Origin: Campanula takesimana | Lineage: Eukaryota > Streptophyta > Magnoliopsida > Asterales > Campanulaceae | Direction of reading: 5' to 3' | Assembly: GCA_026119855.1 (NCBI GenBank) | Contig: JAOWBW010000191.1 | Location: 1,054,001-1,118,000 of the forward strand | DNA length: 64,000 nucleotides | Shown: piece after piece, positions 44,183 to 54,486 of the stretch | How the letters are laid out: each line of letters starts with the position of its first letter | Numbering within the stretch: position 1 is the stretch's first letter | Notes under the pieces: model-generated | The model's input: only the letters and a program-made list of their open reading frames with translations | Databases searched by the model: none | Told to the model about the DNA's origin: nothing | Made by a program: the position numbers and the translations under genes

Positions 44183-44272
44183 CCTTGGCCACGCGGCCAA
44201 CATTGCTGCGCGTTGATCTTGGCCACGCGGCCACTCTTTTCACCGGCTTCAACCATGGCCAGGCGGCCAACC
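44183..44272 (+). promoter_or_regulatory. Three GGCC-N4-GGCC palindromes in N U3
   Basis: TTGGCCACGCGGCCAA, CTTGGCCACGCGGCCAC and CATGGCCAGGCGGCCAA lie 45-135 bases before the TATA box. This is the same layout as the GCGCGC cluster of P but with a different palindrome. ACGCGG is also a CGCG-box. The copies are repeated at 56468-56557. Confidence 0.55.
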
Positions 44273-44315
44273 TTGCGCTGGATGATCCTGACCATCAGAT
44301 CTTCCCATCAGTTTA

Positions 44316-44325
44316 CTATATAAAC
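44316..44325 (+). promoter_or_regulatory. TATA box of N 5' LTR
   Basis: CTATATAAAC is followed by ATTCCATTCCATTGG. The same box is at 56601-56610 in the 3' LTR. Confidence 0.6.
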
Positions 44326-44807
44326 CAATTCCATTCCATTGGTTTAAGGTCCGATTTTGAGAGTTCTAAAGTCCGAATTTTGGAGTTCTTAAACACTATT
44401 TTGCTCTCTAATTAGTATTCAAACACTCAAGAAGATCCAAGGTTTATTTCTTGCCAACATAGGTATGTTTTCTAACTTATTTCTTCACGTTCTTGCATTA
44501 TTTCTAATGTAGATCTTTAATATTCATGTTCGTACATGTTTATTCATAGTTTCTTCATGAGCTTTGCATGTTCATTCATATGTTCATAATATGTTCTTCG
44601 CATGTTCATCATATTCTAGATTAAAACCTTATTTATGCTATATTTAGGGTTGCGATCTTCATAATTACATGTTATTTCATAGCCGATGATGATCTAGGGC
44701 TCATCAACCCGAGGATGATCTAGGAACTACTTCTAAACCCTAATCTTTAGGTAATTCCCCCCTCATTATGCATGATCCCGATTCTCCTGCCTATTCTAAA
44801 TTCTTCT

Positions 44808-44870
44808 CGAACTACGCTGACCTGAGCTTCTCACATTGAGAGGAACGTAGGCAATCTTCGGATCCAGTCT
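44808..44870 (+). ncRNA. CTACG/CGTAGG stem-loop, copy 6 (N 5' LTR)
   Basis: CGAACTACGCTGACCTGAG, inner TTCTC-ACATT-GAGAG, then GAACGTAGGCAATC and GGATCCAGTC. It lies in R/U5, so it would be near the 5' end of the RNA and, through the other LTR, near the 3' end as well. Confidence 0.6.
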
Positions 44871-45093
44871 CAAACACTAACACACTACTAACACATTCAT
44901 CATGATAGAAAGACCGATCATTCGGGTAATAGGAGTGATAACGTTCAAAATTCTTCTCTTGTTGTAATTTGACCCCCGAACCCATTAAACATGCTTTTTT
45001 TCAAAGTTTTGGCTATAATTAAAACGGCGTGGCGACTCTCATAATTTTAATGTTACTATGAATATTCCCAAATTCAAACACACGTATTCACAG

Positions 45094-45112
45094 TGGCGAC
45101 TCTGTTGGGGAC
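45094..45112 (+). promoter_or_regulatory. N primer-binding site
   Basis: TGGCGACTCTGTTGGGGAC begins two bases after the LTR end. It is of the same type as the PBS of P and M1. Confidence 0.85.
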
Positions 45113-45168
45113 TGCTTTGAAATTTTTTCAAACCTAGTGGGTCTAACTTTCGTCACATCATGATGCTT

Positions 45169-45541
45169 GCCATGTTTACACATGCACACACCTGCCATGT
45201 TTACACATGCACACACCTGCCATGTTTACACATGCACACACCTGACATGTTTACACATGCACACACTTGACATGTTTACACATGCACACACCTGCCATGT
45301 TTACACATGCACACACCTGCCATGTTTATACATGCACACACCTGCTATGTTTACACATGCACACAGCTGCCATGTTTATACATGCACACACCTGCCATGT
45401 TTACACATACACCTGCCATATTTACACATGCACACACCTGCCATGTTTATACATGCACACACTTGCCATGTTTACACATGCACACACCTGCCATGTTTAC
45501 ACATGCACACACCTGCCATGTTTACACATGCACACTTGCCA
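45169..45541 (+). repeat. 25-bp minisatellite (about 15 copies)
   Basis: The unit is GCCATGTTTACACATGCAC plus ACACCT, containing ACATGCAC and CATGTTTACACATG, which is near palindromic. Because 25 is not a multiple of three and the unit lacks stops, all three plus frames stay open, giving spurious His/Thr/Cys-rich frames. Confidence 0.95.
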
Positions 45542-45698
45542 TATTTTCACGTGCCCCCTACAGTTAAGCCATGTTTACACATGCACCCGCGCACTCCGCC
45601 ATGTTAATACTTGTACCTTGTACCTTGTACCATGTACCCTTGTTATCTTCGCTTTAGTATTAGGGTCAAACAAAACTATGCTATGATCCCTTGTACAT

Positions 45699-45737
<39 letters not shown>

Positions 45738-46094
45738 GTATTGCATCGCATCATTCAAACGTTCAAAGATTCTCTCTTTTCTCCATAAAAAGAATTAGTT
45801 TCTTGCCTCACACTACTACTAGTCCGTGTCAGCACTGCACAGGTCCCTACTAGCCAGAGTATTCGATGTGCAGGAATTTGTGCGCTACTGCCTCACATTT
45901 TTTGAGTCACTCGTCTACTCCACTCACCGTGTACGTTCCGCGAGCGGTGGGAACCTTTACCCTAACCCGTGTCAACCCACACATAGAGATTAGGACACTC
46001 CTCGGACCACCCATTTAGGATGTAAATAAATGCAAAACTTTTCGCAAAATAAAATGTGCATTGCATCTAGGCGACCTCTAAGGTCCATCGCTCA
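45542..46094 (+). other. N leader sequence with (CT)n microsatellite
   Basis: A degenerate tail of the 25-bp array is followed by a (CT)17-type run at 45702-45735 and then by unclassified sequence with no coding content. Confidence 0.6.
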
Positions 46095-47880
46095 TCCGTT
46101 GGGCCATCATTGCGATCCATTTGGGTCTACCCTTCACCTTCGACCACCTAGGTCAACCTTCCCAACCTTTGACCTCCTAGGTCAACCTTATCTACCTTTG
46201 ACCTCCTAGGTCAACCTTACCACCCTTTGACCTCTTAGGCCAACCTTTGCCCCCCTAGGTCAACCTTTGACCTCCTAGGTCAACCTTCTCCGCTCTTGAC
46301 CTCCTAGGTCAACCTTACCACCCTTTGACCTCTTAGGCCACTCTTTGACCCCCTAGGTCAACCTTTGACCTCCTAGGTCAACCTTACCACCCTTTGACCT
46401 CTTAGGCCAACCTTTGACCCCCTAGGTCAATCTTATCCGTTTAAGTCAACCTTTGACCCCCTAGGTCAACCTTACCTACCTTTGACCTCCTAGGTCAACC
46501 TTTGACCCCCTAGGTCAACCTTACCTACCTTTGACCTCCTAGGTCAACCTTTGACCACCTAGGTCAACCTTCCCAACCTTTGACCTCCAAGGTCAACCTT
46601 ATCTACCTTTGACCTCTTAAGCCAACCTTTGACCCCCTAGGTCAACCTTTGACCTCCTAGGTCAACCTTACCACCCTTTGACCTCTTAGGCCAACCTTTG
46701 ACCCCCTAGGTCAATCTTATCCGTTTAAGTCAACCTTTGACCCCTAGGTCAATCTTATCCGTTTAAGTCAACCTTTGACCCCTTACGTCAACCGTACCAA
46801 CCTTTGATCTCTTAGGTCTACCTTTGACCCCCTAGGTCAACTTTATCCGCCTTTGACCTCTTAGGTCTACCCTTGACCTACTAGGTCAACCTTATCACCT
46901 TCGACCTCTTAGGTCACCCCTCGACCTCTTAGGTCAACCCTTGACCGCCTAGGTCAACTTTATCCGCCTCCGACCTCTTAGGTCAACCCTTGACCTCCTA
47001 GGACAACCTTATCACATTTAACCCCCTAGGTAAACTTTATCGTCTTTGACCTCTTAGGTCAACCTTTGACCCCATAGGCCATCCTCATCCACCTTTGACC
47101 TCTTAGGTCTACCCTTGGACCCCTCGGTCAACATTATCACCCGTTGACCTCTTAGGTCAACCTTTGACCTCCTAGGTCAACCCAATCACCTTCGACCTCT
47201 TAGGTCAAACTTGGACTCCTAGGTCAACCTTATCCGTTTTCGACCTCTTAGGTCAATCTTTGATTCCATAAGTGAACCCAATTACCTTTGGTCCTAACCC
47301 GCTTAGGTCAAAACCGTCATCTTGACCCACCGTCGTCCAGACCAACCTAGGTCAACCCGTTTAAGTACACACACCATCCTTGACCCATTTAGGTCAACCT
47401 GCCCGTCTTAGGTTAAAACTACCCCTTCACCTTTGACCCGCCAAGGTCACCCCGTGACCCGCTTAGATCGACTTACCTATCTTGGATCCATCTAGGTCAA
47501 TCTCCAACCTTCCTTAATCCACCAACCCGAATAGGTCAACCTTAGACCCGCCTAGGTCAAACCATGTCCATCCCGCTTAGATCATCCCATAGGCAAACCG
47601 CTACAACCCGCTATCTTGATTCATTCACCATATAGGTCAATCCAACCCTTCTCATTTAGGTCGACCTATCCTTTACCCATCTAGGTCAACCCACCATTAT
47701 CGTCGCATCCTAGCTTGAACCATTTCTTGTCTCAAACCTTAGGTCAAACCTTAGGTCAAATTTAGGTCAAACCATACCCTACTCAATCAAAACCAACTCC
47801 TATAGGTCTTCTTCACCCATGCTTGACCAAGGACCGAGTCATCTCCCTCTTTTTGACCCCTATGGTCATCTCTCACCTCT
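46095..47880 (+). repeat. Array of TTGACC-N5-GGTCAA inverted units
   Basis: Dozens of units like TTGACCTCCTAGGTCAA, spaced about 20-45 bases, are separated by short variable spacers (CTTACCAC, TTATCCG and others). The central CCTAGG is also palindromic. TTGACC is the core of the plant W-box. Units are regular on the left and degrade rightward, where spacers vary but AGGTCAAC is kept. No protein is encoded. Confidence 0.9.
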
Positions 47881-47901
47881 TTTTAAAAGTTTAACTTGAT
47901 T

Positions 47902-47984
47902 CAAACTACGGCGACCTGAGCCTCTTATTGTGTGGGACCTCTCCTCCATGATAAGGGGAACGTAGGCAACTTCGGCCCGGTCAA
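47902..47984 (+). ncRNA. CTACG/CGTAGG stem-loop, copy 7 (N)
   Basis: AAACTACGGCGACCTGAG, a long inner stem CCTCTTAT ... ATAAGGGG (one G-U), then AACGTAGGCAACTTCGG and CCCGGTC. The inner stem sequence differs wholly from other copies yet still pairs. Confidence 0.65.
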
Positions 47985-48117
47985 ACTTTCAATTTTTTAC
48001 CAAAATGCATTTCAAAAATGTGGAGACCGACTCTTTTCCAAAAAATGATTTTATAACGATGCCTTATCATTAATTCAACTAAGAGGCTTAATTCTTTCAT
48101 GACTAGAGTTCTGCATC

Positions 48118-48804
48118 ATGTCGGCTGCAAGGAACATCGAAGTTGCAACTGAAGCTGCTACCCAAGATCCCGAGACAATCCTCTACACCGGTACTGCTCT
48201 CAGTAAGCAAGCATCCCACTTCGAAGCCATCCTCGATGAACAAGCAATCCACTTTAAGGCCATTCTCAACGAGCAAGCAACACACTTTCAGAAGGAGATG
48301 CATACGACCCTAAGAAATATCGAGAGGCGCCATTTGTCTGAAATTCGTGGCGTTTATGATTACCTCAGCCGAGTTCTCCCTCTTGCTCAATGTCAACACC
48401 CGTACGCTCCTCAAATGTACGGGCCGCCACAGACTTCCCCCGTTGGGATGCCTCCTAAGACTACTCATCAACGACAGGTACCGGTACCTAAACCACCCTC
48501 AAATACAGTTCGGAAGGACGAACGCGAGTACAATGACTTGGGTATGCCGTTAGCCAGACTCTACAAAAGTCTAGTTCAAGTCGGCAAGTTGTCTCCTTTG
48601 TTCAACTATGAACCAAGTAGGGTGAATCAAGGCTTGGATCCCTCCAAACACTGCCAATACCACCAGTACATTGGGCATGACACCGAAGATTGCCTCCAAT
48701 TTAGGAGAAAGATTCAAAGCCTCATTGACAGCGGAGCCACCACCCGCCAACGGAATACATGGGCATGGGCAAAAGAGGAAATTGGGGCTACCTCCTTTAA
48801 ATAA
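48118..48804 (+). CDS. N gag-like protein: coiled coil plus CX2HX4HX4C knuckle, no capsid
   Basis: ATG at 48118 follows the leader and gives 228 codons with no disruption. Residues about 20-65 hold repeats of an 11-13-residue helix unit (KQASHFEAILDEQAIHFKAI). A proline-rich linker (about 90-135) is followed by a small conserved segment, LARLYKSLVQVGKLSPL, like the segment before the knuckle in Tat Gag. The knuckle CQYHQYIGHDTEDC has the same spacing as P and M1, and FRRKIQSLIDSG follows. The capsid motif set found in P, M1 and M2 is missing. It is probably an RNA-binding, self-associating accessory Gag. Its role in marking N RNA for packaging in partner particles is inference. It is the only complete gag-type frame carrying a zinc knuckle in the window. 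Confidence 0.7.
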   Translation: MSAARNIEVATEAATQDPETILYTGTALSKQASHFEAILDEQAIHFKAILNEQATHFQKEMHTTLRNIERRHLSEIRGVYDYLSRVLPLAQCQHPYAPQMYGPPQTSPVGMPPKTTHQRQVPVPKPPSNTVRKDEREYNDLGMPLARLYKSLVQVGKLSPLFNYEPSRVNQGLDPSKHCQYHQYIGHDTEDCLQFRRKIQSLIDSGATTRQRNTWAWAKEEIGATSFK

Positions 48805-49700
48805 AAGAAAAGAAAAGGGTCATTCAGTCTTCGTAGGTTCTAGAGTGTCCTTAGTCAAAAGTCCACCTTGGACGATTTTTGTTTCTTTAAGTAAAAGTCC
48901 ACCCCGGACTAGTCAGTTTAAATCTTTTAGTTCCAATAAAAGGGTCTTTATTTCTTTTCTTTTCTCTCTAGACTTGAGACATAAGCTTGCATATATCAAT
49001 TTCATGAAAATTGTCTTATTCACCATTTTCGCTTGATTGCTATATCTTTATATGATGAATTAATCTTAATCTTACTCATTAATGACGACTCATTAAAAGG
49101 TAAATGGACCCACAAACCATTCACATAACTAAGAAAACGATTAATCCCAAAATAACAAATGCTTCGATCAATTGGGATGAACGAATCACTTTCTCTTCTC
49201 TCTACATTCTACCCCCATACACTCTCTCTATACACTCACCCCTTGTAAACACTTCATGTACACTCTCTATATACACCTTCTCCCATACACTATCCTCACA
49301 CGCCTCTCATCCCACCATTAGACCCCTTTTTATAAGGTCGTGACAAAGAAATGGACTGCGGTTGCTCATCATCAAATAGACATCCATGCTGCCACAATTT
49401 AAAGGGTTGGTTTGTTCCCTTCATGAGTACTACATGCCGTTACACTGGGGCTGTCCGTATTCCATCGCAAATGTAAGACAAGTGCACGAAGTCATTCATG
49501 CCATTAATTGGTGCACGTGATAATCCAATGGAACTCTACCGGTGAAAATCAAGGGGCTAGGATGCCCGCCGCCAGCAAAAGGCCGCTTGAACTATAAGGA
49601 AGCTACCTCGCAATCGAGAGAGGCGAAAGCAAACTAGGGGCTTGTCTTGCCCAATGTTTCATGTACAAAAAATAAAAAAAAAAAAAAAAAAAAAATAATA
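48805..49700 (+). other. N non-coding region after gag
   Basis: No protein motif is seen. The sequence includes a TACACTCTCT-rich stretch (49195-49320) and ends in a poly-A tract (49670-49695). Two nearby AGTCCACC-type repeats occur at 48858 and 48893. Confidence 0.45.
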
Positions 49701-49825
49701 ATATGGCTCGCTAGGTTGAAACCCAAAAGGGCGACCTAGGCAAAAGTTAGAGCATTGCACAAAAAGAAGCCCGCTAGGTTGAAAACCCGAAAGGGCGGCC
49801 TAGGCAAAAAAAAAAAAAAAAAAAA
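49701..49825 (+). ncRNA. Two GNRA-family CTAG stem-loops, copies h and i (N), between poly-A tracts
   Basis: Copy h (49706-49741): CTAGGTTG pairs with CGACCTAG around CCC-AAAA-GGG. Copy i (49769-49805): CTAGGTTG pairs with CGGCCTAG around CCC-GAAA-GGG. Compared with M1 copy b (CTAGA/TCTAG), both arms changed together to CTAGG/CCTAG. TTAGAGCATTGCAC lies between them, as GTGCTCTAAT does in M1. Confidence 0.7.
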
Positions 49826-50211
49826 GGGGTGTGCACAAAGAGATAAAATAAAAAAGAAAAAGAAAATAGAAGGGGCTATCACCATGGAAAAGTAAAAGTC
49901 TCATTTTCTTTTCACCTCAAATGTACTATTTTCCTTTCTTTCCTTACAAAGTAGATAAACGGCAGCAACCCATGACAACTACGATGAAGCAATCCACTGC
50001 AACAACTACAAAGGAGTAATCCACCGCAATGAGCTACAAAGAACAACTCACCTCAAACGAACCTCACACCCCTAAACTCAAAACCCAACTTCATCGTCAA
50101 CCGGGCAACCACTCAAAGCCAAACATAACCTACCTTGGGCCAACTTTCTTTCTTTTCTTTCCTCCCACACATACCCACTGAAACCCGACACCATCGTCAA
50201 GCGGGTCATCC
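49826..50211 (+). other. N spacer
   Basis: A/C-rich, no gene. Two short phrases (ACCTACCTTGGGCCAACTTTC and its relative near 50287) repeat around the next stem-loop. Confidence 0.4.
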
Positions 50212-50276
50212 CCGAACTACGCGGACCTGAGCTCCTCACCTTGAGGAGAACGTAGGCAACCTCCCGGTTCGGTCCA
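50212..50276 (+). ncRNA. CTACG/CGTAGG stem-loop, copy 8 (N), best-formed copy
   Basis: Three nested stems are visible: CCGAAC with GTTCGG, CTACG with CGTAG, and CTCCTC with GAGGAG around ACCTT. The conserved single-stranded stretches are GGACCTGAG and GCAACCTCCC. Confidence 0.7.
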
Positions 50277-51079
50277 AAATATACACAACCCACCTTGAGC
50301 CAATTTCCTTTCTCTTCTCTCTTCCCCATATATTTCTACTTCTGATCTCTTCACTCACAATTGATCAAAACATTTATTATTTCGAGACTACTTGTCTAAA
50401 ACATAATCATAAGATGCATAACTAATCAACGAGGTCCATTCTCGAGCAATCAAATAAGAATCTTGAATAAAACAATTTTCAAATGTCTCGACAAGTCTTC
50501 CGTTCTACAATCTAGGAAAGAGCTAAAACACTTACTTTCTGTCAAGCAGGGGCTTCCTCCCTTTTGTACATATATACACTCAGTTGCCCAAAGAGTCAAA
50601 ATGTGAGTACTATCTCTCTCTCTCTTACTCTCCCCAAAATGCCCCTGCAAGTTTTCATACAATTCTTTTTTTTATTTGGAGTCGACTGAATGATTTCTTA
50701 AAAAAAAAAAAAAAAAAAAAAAAACGCAAAAGAGATGCCCGCTGGATTGAAAACCCGCAAGGGCGGTCTAGGCAGAAAAAAGGGTGCGTCTTAAAAGAGG
50801 TAGGATACCCCGCTCTACGCAACTGGGGCTTCCCTAACAATAAAGGACCGACCATAAGGTTTCTCAAAGAATGCCGGGGCTTCATCGAGCACATACTTAG
50901 AAGAAGGGCACCCCTCATCGTCAAACTCGGCACGCGACGACCTATTTGGATTGATTATAATCATAATTAATTATAAGGCATCTGTATAAGATCATAACAC
51001 TTTCATAATGTTTTCTCCTCCCCGACACTTTGTTTATAAACCCGCATTCTCGGTCTCCACAAAACTGTAAAAACATCTT
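50277..51079 (+). other. N spacer with a further GNRA hairpin and poly-A
   Basis: A poly-A run at 50700-50724 is followed by GNRA-loop copy j (50736-50773): CTGGATTG-AAAA-CCC-GCAA-GGG-CGGTCTAGGC, then AGGGTGCGTC. The rest (50277-50699 and 50774-51079) has no gene. Confidence 0.6.
50736..50773 (+). ncRNA. GNRA-loop CTAG stem-loop, copy j (N)
   Basis: It has a GCAA loop, as in M1 copy c. One outer pair is G-U (CTGG with TCTAG). It is followed by GGGTGCGTC and preceded by poly-A, the standard flanks. Confidence 0.65.
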
Positions 51080-54000
51080 CGGTCCGTCCGGGACCCATCT
51101 ATGTGATTCCCAGAGTTGACTCGGTCCTTTACCCTATCTCCTATACTTTAGGGAACCTTTAGGACTAAACCCTCAACTCTCTAGGTCCCAAGCCTACCCG
51201 GTCAGTCTTACCTAGGTTACACCATAACTCCTTAGGTCCCGAACCTACCCGGTGAGTCTTACCTAGATTACATCATAACCCCTTAGTTCGACCTTCCGCA
51301 AGTTTGTAGCATGACCCCTTAGGCCTTAAACCGGTTCTACCCAGACCTTCAAACCTTAAACCGGTTGGCCAAAGCCAAGTCCTTAGGATGAACCATTAGG
51401 TCCCGAACCTACCGGTCCCAAGCCTACCCGATCTCCTAGATCTCAAACCTACCAACACATACTCGTCCTTACCCTATCTAGGCCATAGCTCTCTTATCCT
51501 CCTAGGTCCAACCTCTTAGGTCTACCCAATCTAACCTGTTGAGCGATCCCTTAGATCCCAAGACCATTCGAGCCTACTGAACGCCTATCTTTTAGGTCTA
51601 TAGCATATCCGATCCACACCTTAGGTCTCAACTCCTAAACCCCTTAGATCACAAGACTATTTGCCCTCTAGGTCTATAACCTTAGAGCTCGTCCCTTAGA
51701 ACTCTTTATTTCCCAAGACTGCCTAGTCTAAACCTTCAACCCCTTAGGTCTCAAACCTTGCTCCCCCAACAAGTCCAAATCCCAAACCTCGCCACCTACA
51801 AGGTCCACCCTTGAACTCCATGGATCTCAAACATCGCTCCCCCAACGAGTCCAAATCTCAAACCTTGCTCAAGTACATAGGATCTCCTGCGCACCACGCC
51901 ATGCCATAGGGATCTCAATACCCATCAGGTTAAAACCCGTGTCCTTAAACACCTTTGGCCCCATCCCTAACCTACCTTCGCAATTGCCAAACGAGATTAG
52001 TCACACGCATGACCTCTAAGACAAAATTAAGTCCTAAGCATACCCAATCCTGTTAGGTACCTATTGCACTCGAGGAAAGTCTTTGAGACTCAAGTCCATA
52101 CCTATGCGCCAACATGGTCACATATCCAAACCCATTTCCCGCACTTATGGTTCGCACCTAGCCTAAACTTTCAAACACTCTAGGATCCAAGCCCGACATG
52201 CGTATTAGGTACTAGGATCATCCAATCCCAATCCATTGCTCCTTGGCCGACCTCAAGCCTGCTTGGTCCTAATCCATAACGCGGTTTCTCTAGGACAAAA
52301 GACTTACCCGCTTGAAAGCCTTATGTCCCAACGCTACCCTGCCTAGCCTTCGATCTCCTAGATCTCACGCCTACCATTCCATTAGGCCCCAGTCTCCTTA
52401 ACACATGTCTGAGTCTTACCCTAGCTAAACCCTAGAACTTTAGCCTAGGTCTAATCTATCGATCCTATCCAGCCACGAGGTATTAAGCTCATTTACCCCA
52501 AACCGCAACACTCTTAGACCTCAAACTTGCTCGGTCTAAACCAAGACAAACCTTCAAAAGCTTTCGGTCTCCAAACCCTAGCCTTGATCCTAGGTAGCTA
52601 CACCCTTCCTAAACCCTAGCCTCAAGCCTAGGTAGTCATATCATTCTCTCTGAACTCTAGCCTCAAGCCTAGGTAATTACATCCTTCCTAAACCCTAGCC
52701 CCGAGCCTAGGTAGTTACATCCCTTCCAAACCCTACCTTAGAGCCTAGGTAATTACATCCTTCCAAACCCTATCCTAAAGCCTAGGAAGTTACATCCTTC
52801 TTAAACCCTAGCCTCGATCCTAGGAAGCCACATCCTTCCTAAACCCTACCCTCGAGCCTAGGTAGTCACATTCCCTCCAAACTCTAGCCTCAAGCCTAGG
52901 TAGTCGATATTCTTTCCAAACCCTAGCCTCAAACCTAGGAAGTCGCGTTCTCCCCAAACCCTAGCCTCAAGCCTAGGTAGTCACATATCCTTAAGCCTAG
53001 GAAACCGCAACATCCTCTTTAACCCTAGCCCAAGTTCTAGGGAATTTCCAAAGCCCCGCATGCAACATCATTTCCAAATTCCCGAAACCCTAGTATCGAA
53101 ACCTAGGAGATTTACAATCTTAATCCCCCCGTCTTATTAAACCTTAACCCAAAACCTAGGATACAATGCCATGTCCAAAACTTAATCAACCCTAGCCTCA
53201 GGCCTAGGAAGCCGCATTCGCTCTAAACCCTAGCCTCGAGCCTAGGTAGTCGCATTCGCTCTAAACCCTAGCCTCTAACCTAGGTAGTCGCACTCTTTCT
53301 AAAACCCTAGCCTCAAGCCTAGGTAGAAATTATCCTCTTTAAACTCTATCATCAAGCCTAGGATTCAACATTCCCTTCAAACCCTAGTCCTAGACCTAGG
53401 AAATTCCTTCACCTTAGTCTCAAAATATAGGAAGTTTACAGTCCTTAGCCTTAAAACCTAGCCCAAAGCCTAGGTTACCACGAACATTTCCAAGCCATAG
53501 TCACCAATCCCGGAAAATGGTGAACCCTAACATCAAGCTTAGTGGACCTTCCACAAAAGAAATCCCTCTTCCCAACGGTCCATGGTCTCAAGCCTAAGAA
53601 GTCACAACCTTTCCAACTCCCAGCCTTATGTCTAAAAGCCAACGCCTTTGCAACCTCTGAGCCTACCACAACTCCAAGCCCTAGCCTCCTAGACCTAGTA
53701 AATTCCTAAACCCTAGTCCCAAACCTAGGAGAGTCATGGTCCTTAAACACCAGTTTCCAAACCCTTGTTCGAAACCCTAACATATAGGAAGTTCCCAAAC
53801 CTCAACCTTTCCAAGCCCTAGCACTAAGCCTAGGATAGAATACTCTCCTCATGCTTAAATAAACTCCTATCCCTAGCCTGTAAGCCTAGGAAACCCACAG
53901 TATCTCCAAGACATAATCTAAAGCCCAAGAAGCCGTGACATCTTTGGCATCCCTATCTCAATATTAGGAGACCACCATCTTCCTTATTCCCTTTCCTTAA

Positions 54001-54080
54001 AAGAGCCTTAGGTCCTACCTCTAGGCAACCAAGAAAAATGTCCCTTACCTAACACCTTGGTCTCAATGGCTCGTAGCCTC
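51080..54080 (+). repeat. Degenerate CCTAG-N8-CTAGG / AAACCCTAG array
   Basis: From 51080 to 52500 the phrases CTTAGGTCCC and AACCTACCCGGT recur loosely. From about 52560 to 53460 the unit is clear: AAACCCTAGCCTCAAGCC then TAGGTAGTCACAT, 30-40 bp each, with over 20 copies. CCTAG and CTAGG flank each core and can pair. AAACCCTA equals a telo-box. The array is coding-free. Confidence 0.85.
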
Positions 54081-54179
54081 ATCCCTTCCTAAATTAGGAT
54101 AAGCGGAACCCAGATCATGTTTCCCATATTAGCAACTCCCCGAGAGTCCATCTCCTTCGCGTCTCCCTAAAGGTCATTT

Positions 54180-54350
54180 GCCCTTGTGACTCACCAAAGA
54201 GTCCCTTGTGACTCCCCGAGAGTCTATCACCTTTGTGACTCCCCGAGAGTCCGTCACCCTTGGGACTCCCCGAGAGTCTATCACCTTTGTGACTCCCCGA
54301 GAGTTCATCACGTTTGCGACTTCATAACAATCCATCATCTTTGCCTCCAC
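54180..54350 (+). repeat. 27-bp GACTC-N5-GAGTC array
   Basis: About five units of GTGACTCCCCGAGAGTC plus TATCACCTTT, with degenerate units to the left (from 54131). GACTC and GAGTC are inverted halves. 27 is a multiple of three, so the minus strand shows a spurious 9-residue repeat frame. Confidence 0.9.
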
Positions 54351-54486
54351 ATGCAAAATTTCAGTTTTATCCCTAGTACATTCCCCTTTGATTCATTTTA
54401 GGTGCCCTTAGCGCTGTTTTGACTGATATTCGATACCTTTGGGAACGGAAAGCCCCTTAAAATTTCCATTCTTCACCAAATAATTT

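Larger units (their letters stand above)
43984..45092 (+). repeat. N 5' LTR (1109 bp)
   Basis: It runs from TGTTAGTACCCG to CGTATTCACA. It contains three GGCC-type palindromes (44183-44272), a TATA box (44316-44325), a CTACG/CGTAGG stem-loop (44808-44870) and a PBS-like 11-mer in U5 (45029-45039). Confidence 0.95.

Noticed and set aside
45167..45686. Three overlapping His/Thr/Cys-rich reading frames of 86-146 codons
   Set aside because: They arise because the 25-bp repeat has no stop in any frame. No start context, domain or codon constraint supports a protein.
43600..50790. SINE or retrogene interpretation of poly-A tracts next to the GNRA hairpins
   Set aside because: There are no RNA polymerase III A and B boxes and no target duplications around them. 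The poly-A lies before the hairpin, and the position is constant within elements.
50600..50970. 128-codon frame across a poly-A and GNRA hairpin
   Set aside because: It reads through the A-run as lysines and through the hairpin. It has no domain and is interrupted in equivalent copies.
54174..54401. Frame with VIDSRGVTK-like repeats
   Set aside because: It is the translation of the 27-bp array, with no independent evidence of coding.
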